Shown: positions 1-5,817 of the stretch, in pieces | How positions within the stretch are numbered: the stretch's first letter is position 1 | Layout of the letters: the number at the start of each line of letters is the position of its first letter | The notes under the pieces: generated by a model | What the model was told of the DNA's origin: nothing | Seen by the model: only the letters and a program-made list of their open reading frames with translations | Database searches by the model: none | NCBI GenBank assembly: GCA_031274565.1 | Contig: JAISPY010000137.1 | Location: forward strand, 1 to 6,903 | DNA from: Treponema sp. | GTDB lineage: Bacteria > Spirochaetota > Spirochaetia > Treponematales > Breznakiellaceae | Direction of reading: 5' to 3' | DNA: 6,903 nucleotides | Position numbers and translations under genes: made by a program

Positions 1-1728
1 ACGATACAGGAGGTAAGCCCCGCGGATGGGGACTGGAAGTTTGATGTGGAAGCGAGCTATTACGGGTTTGGCGACCCTGAGTCCGGGGGGACGAAATGGA
101 TCATCCGGAACGGGTTGGGTGCTGAACTGGACCGGGAGGGGAGTATCGGCGGCGGGTTGTGGGTACATTTCGGGAAGGGGAACGGGTACCGGGACCGGGA
201 GTTGAGCGAGGTACGGGGCGTCATCGAGCAGAGCGGCGGCGGGGTGGTAACGGGAGCGGAGGTCCGGTTGCTCCAGGGGGATGGGACGGTGTATAAGGCT
301 GGAACGAGTGGCTGGGACGGGACCTATACCTTGGAGGATATAGCGCCGGGGACCTATACGCTAGAGGCGTCTCTGTTCGAGACGAGTACGGGAGAGGTAT
401 TCTGCTGCACTGAGGAGGTAAAGGTTACGGGGGCCGCGTGTATCCAAGACCTGACCTTAGTGAAGGGCTGGACTGTAAGCTATGGGCTGAATGGGGGAGG
501 AGGGACGGCGCCTGCAAGCCGGAAAGTAAGACATGGAACGGAGATCACCCTGCCCAGTTGGAGGGGGATGAAGGCTCCGGCTGGAACCGCCTTTCTCCGA
601 TGGGGGGATGGAGTAGGGACGACCTACCAGAGCGGGAGGAGGTATACGGTAAGCGGGGACGTGCGGTTTGAGGCCCAATGGGGGATGTTCGAGAGCGTTG
701 ATGAGGTTAGAGACTACCTGGACAGCTTTACCCCTGAGGAGGGGAATACCTCCGATAAGCCCATCCCCGTACCGATGAAGGTCGCCAACTACAGCGCGTG
801 GTGGCCCTTGCTGGACCTGCTGAATGAAGCTAACCGAGAAAAATATATTGCCCTGGACCTTTCGAGTAGCTCGTGGGGAATATTTTTTAACCCTGCAAGC
901 ACCGCCGGACAGGAATGGATCGTGTCCCTGATTCTGCCTGACACGACCACAAGCCTAGGGGGTTCCTGGACAAACTTCAGCGCTCTCCAAGAAATAGCAG
1001 GCGCGGACATCACCAGCATCAGCGGTTCCGCCTTCTTGAACCGCACGAGCTTGATATCGGTGGATTTCCCGGAGGCAACGACCATTGGCGATAATGCCTT
1101 CAATGGCTGTACGAGCTTGAAAACGGTGAGCTTCCCTAAGGTAACGGGCGGCGGTACGTACGCCTTCTATGGCTGTACGAGCTTAATCTCCGCGGACCTC
1201 CCGGAGATAGGTGGCATCAGCTATGCCATGTTCCAGGGCTGTACGAGCTTGAGAACGGTGAGCGCCCCTAAGGCAGGGACCATCAGCGCTCTCGCCTTCA
1301 GGGGCTGTAGTAGCTTGAGAACCGCGGACTTCCCGGAGGTAACAACGTTGAGCGACGGTGGCTTCTCGGGCGGCTGTACCAGCCTGAGCGTGGTGAACCT
1401 TCCTAAGCTGGCGTCCATGAGTCGGGATGTCTTCTCGGGCTGTAGATCCCTGCGCTGGGTGAGCCTCCCGGAGGTAACGACGGTGTACGACTACGTCTTC
1501 TCGGGCTGTACCAGCCTGAGCGCGGTGAACCTTCCTAAGACAACGTCGATCCAGTACGCTGCCTTCGAGAAATGTCCCCTCACCAGCCTAACCATCCCCG
1601 GGAATTGTGGTATAAGTGGTAATGCTAACATACTCGGCAACTTCAATACCTACTACGCAACTAATGGATACGCAGGCGCGGGCGGCACCTACATCTTCAC
1701 CGGAGGGGTTTGGACCGGCCCCTTCTAA
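1..1728 (+). CDS. BspA-like leucine-rich-repeat surface protein, 5'-truncated
   Basis: The frame is open from base 1, so the true start lies outside the window. The GTG at 46 is just an internal codon; 575 residues are visible. Domains in order: a beta-sandwich of the carboxypeptidase-regulatory or CNA-B type (about nt 214-459, with DGTYTLEDIAPGTYTLEA); a Listeria-Bacteroides/InlB B-type repeat (about nt 466-681, from WTVSYGLNGGGGTAPAS to VRFEAQW); a linker; then LRR_5/BspA-type repeats (about nt 1003-1599) with the consensus AFxGCTSLxxVxxPE/K. The end, YIFTGGVWTGPF, is a small cap. No membrane anchor or sorting signal is visible at the C-terminus; any signal peptide would be upstream. Known members of these families are secreted or outer-surface proteins that bind host or substrate. 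That role here is inference. The first ~700 nt are very G-rich (GGG glycine, CGG arginine codons), unlike the downstream genes. The family call is firm; the ligand is unknown. Confidence 0.85.
   Translation, partial: TIQEVSPADGDWKFDVEASYYGFGDPESGGTKWIIRNGLGAELDREGSIGGGLWVHFGKGNGYRDRELSEVRGVIEQSGGGVVTGAEVRLLQGDGTVYKAGTSGWDGTYTLEDIAPGTYTLEASLFETSTGEVFCCTEEVKVTGAACIQDLTLVKGWTVSYGLNGGGGTAPASRKVRHGTEITLPSWRGMKAPAGTAFLRWGDGVGTTYQSGRRYTVSGDVRFEAQWGMFESVDEVRDYLDSFTPEEGNTSDKPIPVPMKVANYSAWWPLLDLLNEANREKYIALDLSSSSWGIFFNPASTAGQEWIVSLILPDTTTSLGGSWTNFSALQEIAGADITSISGSAFLNRTSLISVDFPEATTIGDNAFNGCTSLKTVSFPKVTGGGTYAFYGCTSLISADLPEIGGISYAMFQGCTSLRTVSAPKAGTISALAFRGCSSLRTADFPEVTTLSDGGFSGGCTSLSVVNLPKLASMSRDVFSGCRSLRWVSLPEVTTVYDYVFSGCTSLSAVNLPKTTSIQYAAFEKCPLTSLTIPGNCGISGNANILGNFNTYYATNGYAGAGGTYIFTGGVWTGPF
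1003..1599 (+). repeat. Tandem 66-bp (22-residue) LRR units with PE/PK alternation
   Basis: There are nine in-frame units inside the LRR gene. The marker dipeptide is encoded at 1069, 1135, 1201, 1267, 1333, 1402, 1468 and 1534. All spacings are 66 bp except one of 69 bp (1333 to 1402), where an extra glycine codon gives SGGCTSL. The marker alternates strictly between CCGGAG (Pro-Glu) and CCTAAG (Pro-Lys), four of each, so the natural unit is a 132-bp pair. Near-identical DNA stretches, such as TCTCGGGC..GGCTGTACCAGCC around 1364-1384 and its partner around 1499-1515, point to duplication or gene conversion within the array. Confidence 0.85.
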
Positions 1729-1741
1729 GGGGGAACGGTCC
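1712..1741 (+). other. Stem-loop spanning the stop codon of the LRR gene
   Basis: GGACCG (1712-1717) pairs perfectly with CGGTCC (1736-1741). Inside it, CCCCT (1719-1723) pairs with AGGGG (1728-1732) around a TCTA loop, so the stop codon sits in the loop and inner stem. No T-run follows, so it is not a classical intrinsic terminator. It could stabilise the mRNA 3' end or act as the first of several tandem stems. Pairing is read directly; function is inference. Confidence 0.5.
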
Positions 1742-1910
1742 GGCTTGATGCCCGTGCTTGGGGACCAAGCCGCCGCTCCAGTCCCCGCCGCCCGGAGCCA
1801 GCGGGAAGCGCCGTTTCCCGTCTGGTTACACCAGGGGCGTCCCCTGGTTTCCGGTGTAACCGGGGTAAAAAAGGCAAAAAAAACAGGGCTTTTTAAACCC
1901 TCGGGTTTTG
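1742..1910 (+). other. Cluster of stem-loops downstream of the LRR gene
   Basis: Four further inverted repeats follow in a row. (a) GCTTGG 1756-1761 pairs with CCAAGC 1765-1770, with an alternative longer pairing CGGCTTG 1741-1747 / CAAGCCG 1766-1772. (b) CGGGAA 1802-1807 pairs with TTCCCG 1815-1820. (c) GGTTACACC 1824-1832 pairs with GGTGTAACC 1853-1861 and encloses AGGGG 1833-1837 / CCCCT 1841-1845. (d) AAACC 1895-1899 pairs with GGTTT 1904-1908 and has only a short T-run. Together they probably end the LRR transcript or protect its 3' end. Stem (d) is the only one resembling an intrinsic terminator, and it is weak. Dense structure of this kind is also typical of dispersed intergenic repeat elements, which this window alone cannot test. 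Confidence 0.45.
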
Positions 1911-2061
1911 AAGAAAAACAAACCGCCCCGGGGATTTCAGGGATGAGCATTACAGATGTATGGGACTCGTTGACTACGTTATGGAACCTTGGGGAGCCAG
2001 ACATATTCTCAGGTATGGATACCACTAAATCTACAAAAATTCATACGGTCTACTTAAAGAC
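1911..2061. other. Spacer without a convincing gene
   Basis: I find no supported gene here. A + strand frame stays open to 2092, but it starts inside the LRR gene, runs through the stem-loops, and has no ribosome site or recognisable domain. Small symmetric motifs are present, GGTAT 2012-2016 / ATACC 2019-2023 and GTCT 2048-2051 / AGAC 2058-2061, and could be protein-binding sites for the promoter just downstream. They are too short to call. Confidence 0.4.
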
Positions 2062-2090
2062 TATAAATTTTTTAAATAACCGGGTATACT
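2062..2090 (+). promoter_or_regulatory. Candidate promoter for the ligase-ACT-glgA unit
   Basis: TATACT at 2085-2090 matches the sigma70 -10 consensus at five of six positions. The preceding 25 bp are A/T-rich. The hexamer at -35 spacing (TATAAA, 2062-2067) is not a good match, so the call rests on the -10 box, the A/T-rich context and its position. Transcription would start near 2097, giving a 5' leader of about 70 nt. Confidence 0.4.
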
Positions 2091-2099
2091 GATATCATT

Positions 2100-2116
2100 C
2101 CAGATGCATGGTCTGG
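2100..2116. promoter_or_regulatory. 17-bp dyad at the predicted transcription start
   Basis: CCAGA (2100-2104) and TCTGG (2112-2116) are perfect inverted repeats around a 7-nt centre that includes most of ATGCAT. The element begins 10 bp after the candidate -10 box, where a repressor would block initiation. As RNA it would be a 5-bp hairpin at the mRNA 5' end. The symmetry is visible; a role as an operator is inference. Confidence 0.3.
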
Positions 2117-2136
2117 TCATTACATCCTTGCCTTAG

Positions 2137-2165
2137 AAAAAAGGAAAAAGGAAAAAAGGAAAAAA
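2137..2165 (+). promoter_or_regulatory. A-rich AAGG ladder containing the ligase ribosome binding site
   Basis: Runs of 6, 5, 6 and 7 adenines (the last including the A of the ATG) are separated by GG at 2143-2144, 2150-2151 and 2158-2159. The last GG, in AAGGA (2156-2160), lies six bases before the ATG at 2166 and is the likely Shine-Dalgarno site. The upstream copies are near-perfect repeats at 7-8 bp spacing. Such a tract can gain or lose units by slippage, which would alter translation. Confidence 0.6.
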
Positions 2166-3467
2166 ATGATCTTTAACCCTGAATACGAATGTATGGACGA
2201 GGAGGCGCGGAAAAAGCTGCAATTTGCCCGCCTCAAGAACCTCGTGGAAAAACTCTATGCCGACGTCCCGTTCTACCGTAAGAAACTGGATGCTATGGAA
2301 CTCACCCCACAGGATATAGGTTCCCTGGAGGATATTGCCCGGCTGCCCTTTACCATCAAGGATGATCTGCGGGAAACCTATCCCTACGGCCTCTTGGCCT
2401 GTCCCTTAGCGGAGATCGAAGAGGTCCACATGTCCTCAGGGACCACTGGCATCCCGGTAGTGGATGCCTACACCAAGAAAGACATCGAGACCTGGGGAGA
2501 AGCCATGGCCCGTACCCTCGCGGGAGCCGGAGGCAGCCGAAACGACACGGTGCAGAACTGTTACGGCTACGGTCTCTTTACCGGAGGCCTCGGCGCCCAT
2601 TACGGGGCCAAGACCCTGGGGGCAAACGTCATCCCCATGTCCGCGGGGAATACCCAGCGGCAGCTCATGGTGATGCAGTCCTTCGGTTCCACCATATTAA
2701 CCTGTACGCCCTCATACGCCCTGTTTATGGCGGAGGAAGCAGAGGAAGCGGGGATCGATCTCAAGCAGCTCCCCCTTAACAAGGGCTGTTTCGGCGCGGA
2801 GCCGTGGAGCGAAAACATGCGGCGGGAGATCGAAAGCCTGTATGGGATGCATGCCTACGACATCTACGGCTTAACCGAGATCATCGGGCCAGGGGTGGCC
2901 TTTGAGTGTGAAGCCCAAGCAGGCCTGCACATCAACGAAGACCTCTTTTACCCTGAGATCATCGATCCCGCTACGGGGAAGGTTCTCCCGGATGGAGAAA
3001 AAGGGGAGTTGGTCTTCACCACCCTGACCAAAGAAGGTACGCCGCTGCTCCGCTACCGGACCCGGGATGTTACCTTTCTCCGGCGGGACCGCTGTTCCTG
3101 TGGACGCACGACGATCCGGATGAACCGACTCTTTGGCCGGACCGATGATATGCTCATCATCCGGGGGGTCAATGTGTTCCCCAGCCAAATCGAGCAGGCC
3201 CTCATCGAAATCGAAGGCACGGATCCGCACTACCTCATCGTCATTACCCGTGGTTCCAACCACCTGGACGAAGTGGAACTGCAGGTGGAGGTGAAGCGGG
3301 AGTTTTTCAGTGATGAAACCAAAAACCTGGAAAGCCTGCGAACCAAGATCGAAACCGTGATGAAATCAAAACTCATGATCGGCGTAAAGGTGAAATTGGT
3401 GGAGCCTAAGACCATCGAGCGGTCCATGGGTAAATCAAAACGGGTCCTGGATAAGCGTGAAATATAA
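2166..3467 (+). CDS. paaK: Phenylacetate-CoA ligase-type AMP-forming acyl-CoA ligase
   Basis: At 433 residues this has the usual size of the PaaK family. Family members activate an aryl acid (phenylacetate, indoleacetate or similar) with ATP and CoA through an acyl-adenylate in the cytoplasm. Adenylate-forming motifs are in order: the phosphate loop SSGTTG (90-95), YGLTE (234-238), YRTRD (297-301), and GRTDDMLIIRGVNVFP (324-339), which begins the mobile C-terminal domain. That domain ends with MGKSKRVLDKRE (421-432), which carries candidate catalytic lysines. CSCGR (310-314) matches the C-x-CGR element common in this family. The ATG at 2166 is supported by AAGGA six bases upstream. It is first in a three-gene unit with an ACT protein and glgA. 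PaaK-ACT pairs in anaerobes often sit beside indolepyruvate:ferredoxin oxidoreductase genes, but none is in this window. The exact acid substrate cannot be read from sequence. Confidence 0.9.
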   Translation: MIFNPEYECMDEEARKKLQFARLKNLVEKLYADVPFYRKKLDAMELTPQDIGSLEDIARLPFTIKDDLRETYPYGLLACPLAEIEEVHMSSGTTGIPVVDAYTKKDIETWGEAMARTLAGAGGSRNDTVQNCYGYGLFTGGLGAHYGAKTLGANVIPMSAGNTQRQLMVMQSFGSTILTCTPSYALFMAEEAEEAGIDLKQLPLNKGCFGAEPWSENMRREIESLYGMHAYDIYGLTEIIGPGVAFECEAQAGLHINEDLFYPEIIDPATGKVLPDGEKGELVFTTLTKEGTPLLRYRTRDVTFLRRDRCSCGRTTIRMNRLFGRTDDMLIIRGVNVFPSQIEQALIEIEGTDPHYLIVITRGSNHLDEVELQVEVKREFFSDETKNLESLRTKIETVMKSKLMIGVKVKLVEPKTIERSMGKSKRVLDKREI

Positions 3468-3503
3468 GCCCTCTACCAGTATAATGGTCAATAAGGAGTA
3501 ATC

Positions 3504-3920
3504 ATGCAGATCAAGCAAATATCGGTATTTTTGGAGAACAACGCAGGCCGCTTGGGAGAAGTTACCGGGGTACTTGCCCGGGCGAAGATCAACATGCGGG
3601 CCATCAGCATCGCGGATACCGCGGATTTCGGCATCTTACGGCTCATCGTGGATAACACCGAAGGGGCGGTTAAAGCATTGAGCGCCGAGGGGTTCACCAT
3701 CCGGGAAACCGATGTGGCCGCAGTGGAAATCAAAGATAGCCCCGGCAGCCTCGCCCAGGTGATGGAACTGTTCCAGCGATCCCAGGTGAACATTGAATAT
3801 CTCTATGCGTCCTTGACGGGTAAAGCCGGGAAGGCGGTGGTGATCTTTAAACTGGAGGATCATGAAAAGGGACTGCGGATCCTCCAGGAAAATGGACTTT
3901 CCACAATCGAAACGTTCTAG
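3504..3920 (+). CDS. Tandem ACT-domain protein, probable amino-acid sensor
   Basis: This is a small cytoplasmic protein of 138 residues made only of two ACT domains (about 1-68 and 72-138). Each begins with a beta strand and the glycine loop typical of the fold: ENNAGRLGEV at 11-20 and KDSPGSLAQVMELF at 77-90. ACT domains bind small ligands, usually amino acids, at domain interfaces. Stand-alone tandem ACT proteins of this size are commonly encoded next to phenylacetate-CoA ligases, as here, and are thought to sense aromatic or related amino acids. That role is inferred, and there is no catalytic domain. The start ATG follows a strong TAAGGAG (3492-3498) with 5-nt spacing. It lies 36 nt after the ligase stop and 9 nt before glgA, so it is almost certainly cotranscribed with both. 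Confidence 0.87.
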   Translation: MQIKQISVFLENNAGRLGEVTGVLARAKINMRAISIADTADFGILRLIVDNTEGAVKALSAEGFTIRETDVAAVEIKDSPGSLAQVMELFQRSQVNIEYLYASLTGKAGKAVVIFKLEDHEKGLRILQENGLSTIETF

Positions 3921-3929
3921 CGAGGCCCT

Positions 3930-5417
3930 ATGAAAATATTAATGGCCACTACCGAGGCTGTCCCGTTTGCTAAAACCGGGGGGCTTGCGGACGCGGTTTC
4001 CGCGTTATCCATCGCCTTGGCCCAGGAAGGGCATGAAGTTCGTATCATTATTCCCCGGTATTACAGCATCAACCGGGACACGCTTGGTCATCTTGCAGGG
4101 GCCATGGGGGTGCATATAGGCGGCCGGGAAGAATGGAGCGCGGTGTATACCAAGGAGCTCCCGGGGTCCCCGAAAAAGAACCCGGTGCGGGTGTATTTCA
4201 TCGATCACGAACAGTTTTTTGGCCGGGACGGCATATACGGGGTCCCGGCGGAACCGGATTTTATGGACAATCCCCGGCGTTTTACCTTCTTCGCCCGGGC
4301 GGTTTTTCAGCTCTGCCGTAAACTAGGCTGGTACCCGGAGGTACTGCATGCCCATGATTGGCCCTCTGCCTTGGTACCGGTATTCCTCAAGTACGGGGAA
4401 CGTACCGAGGAATTGGCCAAGACCGTCTCGGTATTGACCGTTCATAATTTGGGGTATCAGGGAATTTACCACAAGGACAATTACTACTATACCAATCTGG
4501 ACTGGCAGGTGTTTTATGAGGCGGGGTTTGACGATTGGAATATGATGAACCTTCTCAAGGCGGGGATCACCAGCGCGGATAAAATCAACACGGTTTCTCC
4601 TAATTACGCGCTGGAAACCCAGACCCAGGCGTATGGCTTCCGGTTAGACGGGGTGCTCCGGTACCGTTCCGCGGATTATCGGGGCATCCTGAACGGCATC
4701 GATACTAGGGTCTGGAATCCTAAAACCGACCGGTATATTCCCCAGCCTTACAGCGTTAAGGACATGACCGGGAAGATCACCGCTAAGGAAGCCCTGCAAA
4801 AGGAATTTAAGCTCCCCCTGGAACCGCATGTCCCGATCATCGGTATGGTAACCAGGCTGACCGAACAAAAAGGGGTGGGTGAACTCTTTGGCCCGGCATA
4901 CGGTTCCGCCTGGTCCATCTGCCAGGACCTGCGGCTCCAGATGGTGCTCCTCGGTTCCGGAGACCCCTGGTGTGAGAATGAAATTAAGAATCTTTCCTAC
5001 CGGCTTGCCAATTTTAAGGCCCGTATCGGCTACTCCGAAGCGGAAAGTCACCTCATCGAGGCGGGGAGCGATTTGTTCCTGATGCCCAGCCGGTATGAGC
5101 CCTGCGGGCTTAACCAGATGTATTCCCTCTCCTACGGAACCCTGCCCATCGTGCGGAACACCGGAGGTCTAGTGGATACGGTTACCAATTATAATCCGGA
5201 TACGGGAAAGGGTACGGGATTTATGTTCAACGATCTTACCCCCCAGGCGATATACGACACGGTGAAATGGGCGGTGGATACCTACTATAACCGCCGCTCT
5301 CACTTTGAAGCTATGCGCCTCGCAGGAATGAAACAGAATTTTTCCTGGAAAAAATCAGCCAAGCAGTACCTTGCCCTGTATGAAGCGGCCCTGGCTAAGG
5401 CCGCAACGGCCGGCTAG
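3930..5417 (+). CDS. glgA: Glycogen synthase, GT5 family (ADP-glucose type)
   Basis: GlgA transfers glucose from a nucleotide sugar, normally ADP-glucose in bacteria, to the end of an alpha-1,4-glucan chain. The protein has 495 residues against about 477 in E. coli. Visible motifs: KTGGL at 15-19 (nucleotide-sugar binding), HAHDW at 140-144, HNLGYQG at 172-178, NGID at 255-258, TRLTEQKG at 308-315 (Arg309 and Lys314 at the phosphate-binding positions), and SRYEPCGLNQMYSLSYGT at 387-404, with Glu390 in the catalytic-glutamate position and the TGGL loop following at 411-414. All key residues are present, so it should be active. The start lies 9 nt after the ACT stop; the ribosome site is modest (GAGG 3922-3925, four bases from ATG), which suggests translational coupling. 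No other glycogen genes are in the window, and linkage to a CoA ligase is unusual. The A-rich terminator hairpin downstream faces mainly the other strand. Confidence 0.95.
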   Translation: MKILMATTEAVPFAKTGGLADAVSALSIALAQEGHEVRIIIPRYYSINRDTLGHLAGAMGVHIGGREEWSAVYTKELPGSPKKNPVRVYFIDHEQFFGRDGIYGVPAEPDFMDNPRRFTFFARAVFQLCRKLGWYPEVLHAHDWPSALVPVFLKYGERTEELAKTVSVLTVHNLGYQGIYHKDNYYYTNLDWQVFYEAGFDDWNMMNLLKAGITSADKINTVSPNYALETQTQAYGFRLDGVLRYRSADYRGILNGIDTRVWNPKTDRYIPQPYSVKDMTGKITAKEALQKEFKLPLEPHVPIIGMVTRLTEQKGVGELFGPAYGSAWSICQDLRLQMVLLGSGDPWCENEIKNLSYRLANFKARIGYSEAESHLIEAGSDLFLMPSRYEPCGLNQMYSLSYGTLPIVRNTGGLVDTVTNYNPDTGKGTGFMFNDLTPQAIYDTVKWAVDTYYNRRSHFEAMRLAGMKQNFSWKKSAKQYLALYEAALAKAATAG

Positions 5418-5452
5418 ATTTCTTTGGAGGGAGCGGGGGATACGTCCAGCGC

Positions 5453-5481
5453 AAAAAAAGACCCGCCGGAATGCGGGTCTT
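5453..5481 (-). terminator. Intrinsic terminator, best oriented on the - strand
   Basis: AAGACCCGC (5458-5466) and GCGGGTCTT (5473-5481) form a perfect 9-bp stem around a 6-nt loop. The seven A's at 5453-5459 become a T7 run immediately after the stem when read on the - strand, the textbook arrangement. On the + strand only two T's end the stem and then GTAGATG follows, so termination after glgA would be weaker. It may work in both directions. Confidence 0.7.
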
Positions 5482-5585
5482 GTAGATGTATAGGGGCAGA
5501 AAACGATCCGGTCCCTATGTTGGCCTTCCGCAGTTCCTAGAGCCTTTCTCGATGGGTACCATTCGAAATAGACCCTAAGGATAAA
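5453..5585 (-). ncRNA. Possible small RNA on the - strand
   Basis: This is inferred from two flanking signals: a consensus TATAAT -10 box on the - strand (5592-5597) and the - strand terminator at 5453-5481. Together they would give an RNA of about 130 nt. Within it, ATGG/CCAT around a TAC triplet (about 5551-5561) could form a local hairpin. There is no good -35 hexamer and I do not recognise the sequence as 4.5S, 6S, tmRNA or RNase P RNA. The only - strand frame here (to about 5693) runs through the terminator and into glgA and looks non-coding. Confidence 0.22.
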
Positions 5586-5781
5586 CCGGTCATTATACCC
5601 TTGTAAACGTCGCGATATTTTTGTCATACCATACCCCAGAGTTCCGGTAAACCGTGATACTCCATCTGCACATACCCAGGACCCGCACAGCACTACCCGG
5701 ACCGAATGGTCATACTATTGCCGTATTGCGTAAAGGGTTACGTGTTGCACTGCAGGGTTGAATGAGGGGAAAAATGAACGC
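5482..5781. other. Spacer between glgA and pgsA without a protein gene
   Basis: About 300 bp with frequent stops on the + strand and no family-like coding frame on either strand. Apart from the - strand signals listed separately, I see GAGGGG at 5764-5769, followed after four bases by ATG (5774) that opens only MNA-stop (5774-5785). In-frame TTG codons at 5758 and 5782 could extend pgsA by 20 or 12 residues, but those residues do not resemble the family. Confidence 0.4.
5592..5597 (-). promoter_or_regulatory. Consensus -10 hexamer on the - strand
   Basis: The + strand reads ATTATA, so the - strand has TATAAT, a perfect sigma70 -10 box. No TTGACA-like hexamer lies 16-18 bp upstream on that strand and no extended TG motif is present. 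A chance match is possible. It matters mainly because a - strand terminator lies about 110 bp downstream. Confidence 0.25.
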
Positions 5782-5811
5782 TTGACAGGGGGGCGATCAG
5801 ACCTTCATACT
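5782..5811 (+). promoter_or_regulatory. Candidate pgsA promoter immediately before the start codon
   Basis: A perfect -35 TTGACA (5782-5787) is followed after 18 bp by CATACT (5806-5811), four of six matches to TATAAT. Transcription would begin near 5818, which is the A of the preferred pgsA ATG. This would produce a leaderless or nearly leaderless mRNA and would make the longer TTG-started forms untranslatable from it. Confidence 0.4.
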
Positions 5812-5817
5812 AAGTAC

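Noticed and set aside
46..48. GTG as a start codon for the LRR protein
   Set aside because: The frame is open to base 1 with protein-like sequence before it (SPADGDWKFD), so the gene simply continues beyond the left edge.
1588..2025. A 145-codon - strand frame over the end of the LRR gene and spacer
   Set aside because: It is antisense to conserved LRR coding sequence, its composition follows the G-rich opposite strand, and no start signal or family resemblance is visible.
1616..2092. A 158-codon + strand frame running from inside the LRR gene across the spacer
   Set aside because: It starts in another frame of a firm gene, lacks a ribosome site, translates through several stem-loops and poly-A runs, and shows no domain-like pattern.
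2115..2130. A 16-bp sequence 14/16 identical to 5588-5603 (GGTCATTA...CCTTG)
   Set aside because: In a window of this size several 14/16 matches are expected by chance, and the two positions relative to genes differ.
5355..5693. A 112-codon - strand frame between glgA and pgsA
   Set aside because: It runs through a strong - strand terminator and into the 3' end of glgA and resembles no family; a non-coding RNA explains the signals better.
5758..5817. TTG-initiated extension of pgsA by 20 residues
   Set aside because: The added residues are polar and unlike the family N-terminus, while the ATG at 5818 gives the expected one; kept as an alternative in the gene entry.
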